Shown here in pieces: positions 62,091-64,000 of a stretch of 64,000 nt of DNA (positions are counted from its first letter, which is position 1; each line of letters opens with the position of its first letter). A program made the translations under genes and the position numbers. The notes beneath the pieces were generated by a model. The model was not told the DNA's origin and searched no databases. It saw only the letters and a list, made by a program, of their open reading frames with translations. Location: contig NC_037092.1 of the NCBI RefSeq assembly GCF_002994745.2, forward strand, positions 19,699,001 to 19,763,000, read 5' to 3'. This stretch comes from Rosa chinensis. Taxonomy: Eukaryota > Streptophyta > Magnoliopsida > Rosales > Rosaceae.

Positions 62091-63367
62091 CTAAAAACAC
62101 GGAAGTAGAGCTAGGGGTCATGGTAGACCCAGAGGCAGAGGTAGAGCCTGAGGTAGGGGCAGGATTCCTCCTGTTGAGGAAATTTTTGAGGATGATGTCG
62201 AGGCATCGAATGTTGAGCTGCCTGTTCCATCTGTTGTGGAGGTCGTGAATGTTGTGGATGCCATTCGTTTGTTGACATTGGCTAAGGAGATTTGAGGCTG
62301 GGAGCAATTCATCTCGTTAGCCCAAGGAACTAAAAGTGTGAGGGATTATCAGGGTGAGTTCTAGAAGAGGCGCAAGACTCATCAACAGGCGCCAGCTGGA
62401 GAGGTAGCTGCACCTGTGGGGCAGGTGGCACCCGTGAGGTGTTTCAATTTCGTTGAGATGTGAGCAATATTTGAAAATGAGTTCATTATTGCTCGAGGAT
62501 GGTGAAATTGTGTATTGAGTTGTGATTGTAGAATTTCATATGTTGAGATACCATGAGTCTAATATGACTGTCTTAATTGAGATTTAAGATATGGCAGCCT
62601 GTGTGATGATCGCTATTTGTGCGATGACCGGTGAAATCTGTGTGATGATCAGTTTGATGATGGTGCTCTGTGTGAGGATAAGAATGTACCTTATCTAATT
62701 CTGCTTTTGTTGCTAGAATGATGTGTGATAGTTGCGTACTTCTTACCGTGTGTTGTGTTGTGTTGAGTTTTGCCTGTTGTCTATAGTTAGACTTTTGAGA
62801 GTGGCATGTGGTGTGATGCATCCTTCATTGTTGTGGTAGTAGAGAGTCTATACCACTTTGATTTGATTACAATGACATGTGATGATTTATGTATGGGTTA
62901 GGCGGGGCCAGACCTTAGCTTAATTTGTGTCTCAAGTTGGGTAGACACTTATTGTGTTGTGATGCTTGTGCTATTGTTGATTTGAGTTGAAGTGAAGGTT
63001 TCACTTTCAATTCTTGTAATGAAAGGGTTGCATTATCGAGGAAATGATGCAGATACTGTTGTGATAACAGGATTCTTGACTCTTGTGTGATCTGTGTGTA
63101 GTGCTGCGATCACAGAGTCTTTGTTGGGGTAGTGTGCGTGGATGAGATCCATGAAAAGATTGGGTTACCACCAAGCGGTATGGTAAAGATTCCTAGTGTT
63201 GTGATACTAGGTAGGGTACCTGTATCCATTATTGAGCTAGGTATGTTGTATAGTGAGACAAGAACAGGTTGTTGAGGAATGAGAATTTGATGTGGGGATG
63301 ATTTATACGTACTTGTGGGAGTAGTACGTGTAAATTTCAGGACGAAATTTTTTTAAGGAGGGTGGAA
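62091..63367 (+). pseudogene. Ty3/gypsy gag remnant and 3' internal region, pol deleted
   Basis: Translated with stops, 62110-62460 gives RGHGRPRGRGR, an acidic stretch (EEIFEDDVEASN), GTKSVRDYQGEF and RCFNFVEM, resembling the basic arm, capsid end and decayed zinc knuckle of plant gypsy gag. No protease, reverse transcriptase or integrase follows; the sequence passes directly to a GTGTGATGATC-rich 3' region and the polypurine tract (about 63350-63362, AAGGAGGGTGG). Confidence 0.5.
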
Positions 63368-64000
63368 TGTGATGCCCCGGAAATTTGTAATTATTTTCCG
63401 AGGAATTTCCGGAATCTAATTTATGGTTGTTGGACGGTTTCGTGGCTCGTGGACGGAGCGGAAGTGTTTCGGACGAATTAATTATTTGGAAAGTATGACT
63501 TTAGGAGGGGTTCAAGGTTGATTTTTTATATGTTGGGATTCTCCAAAAACTTCCTTCACGAAATTTGTAGAGCACGTCGATACGAGTTAGTGGACATGTG
63601 GAACGGGAGAATCGGAGTTCGTATGAGGAAGTTATGACCATTAGAAGAAGTTTCCATTTTGGTATAAATAGAAGTTTCCCAAGTGGGAAATTTACTATTT
63701 TCATTTGGTTTCCATTTCCGGAAACTGATATCTCTCTCTTCTCTCTCGGCTGCACCTTCAGAAACGAAAATATCCGACTTACCCGACCCAACTTTTCCGG
63801 CGAACTGCGGCGGTCTCCGGCGACGAAACTTTCCAGATAGGATCGTCTCCTCCGTCTGGTCGTCCCTCTGGTGTCCTCTAGCGCCGATTATCCTCCATGG
63901 CGGTGCTGCAAGGCTGCGCAGTTGGGTGTTTTCGAACCCGATCGGTTCTCCGATCTCCGACGTCGGCGGGGCTTCAAGTTGAGCTTGGGGAGCTCAGAGC
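63368..64000 (+). repeat. 3' LTR of a Ty3/gypsy element, running off the window
   Basis: It starts TGTGATGCCCCGGAAATTTG directly after a polypurine tract and contains a promoter-like TATAAAT at 63663-63669 followed by a C/T-rich, GC-rich leader. TGTGATGCCCCGG-type starts are common in plant gypsy LTRs. Frames of 80-99 codons at its right are LTR sequence, not genes. Confidence 0.65.

Noticed and set aside
63501..63982. Frames of 80-99 codons at the right edge as genes
   Set aside because: They lie in the gypsy LTR downstream of its TATA box and have no protein features.

Overview
This window is nuclear DNA from a flowering plant, a eudicot by its gene content. It has spliced genes with GT-AG introns, AT-rich intergenic DNA, a copia element primed by initiator-Met tRNA, and hAT, Mutator, CACTA, Harbinger, LINE and Helitron-like insertions. 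Rosaceae is only an impression from repeat style; no organism is proven. Most of the 64 kb is transposon-derived and only four ordinary genes are clear.

Host genes: (1) 89-4111, minus, the 5' seven exons of TTI1, a PIKK co-chaperone subunit, running off the left edge; (2) 28360-31240, minus, a three-exon R2R3-MYB of 377 residues, closest to the lignin-type MYB58/63 group; (3) 47112-49069, minus, a three-exon ubiquitin-RUB1 (NEDD8) fusion of 154 residues; (4) 55516-57020, plus, a two-exon 253-residue EAR-motif protein with a C-terminal CxxC...CxxC ribbon, like the GIR repressors.

Repeat layout: 4.8-9.7 kb is a nested stack (two opposed LINE 3' ends, an outer inverted-repeat element, a Mutator-type element with 9-bp target duplication, and a hAT element with 8-bp target duplication inside it). 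A second Mutator-type element lies at 12298-13704. A CACTA element at 14025-18451 carries an intron-bearing fragment of an SNF5/BSH-like gene that can be spliced in silico into one open frame of 197 codons. A possible solo LTR (18455-20432) and a hAT-type MITE (20519-21215) follow. A complete but decayed Ty1/copia element occupies 21509-27147.

From 33.2 to 37 kb there are tandem Helitron-like pieces, a foldback MITE sitting in a TA microsatellite, and a Mutator-type element with a GGGGCAATA-like minisatellite. A second CACTA element (40389-44742, TSD GTA) carries fragments of two unrelated genes, class IV histone deacetylase HDA2 and retromer VPS35. Around 45.6-46.0 kb there is an exact 159-bp direct duplication beside a 103-bp CT tract and a 28-G run. 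The right end holds two more Mutator MITEs, a LINE 3' end split by one of them, a hAT-like end and a deleted Ty3/gypsy element whose 3' LTR runs off the right edge.

The most interesting observation is that both CACTA elements carry pieces of chromatin genes, one in an apparently intact chimeric reading frame. Exon boundaries were read by eye from splice sites and frame and have no transcript support.
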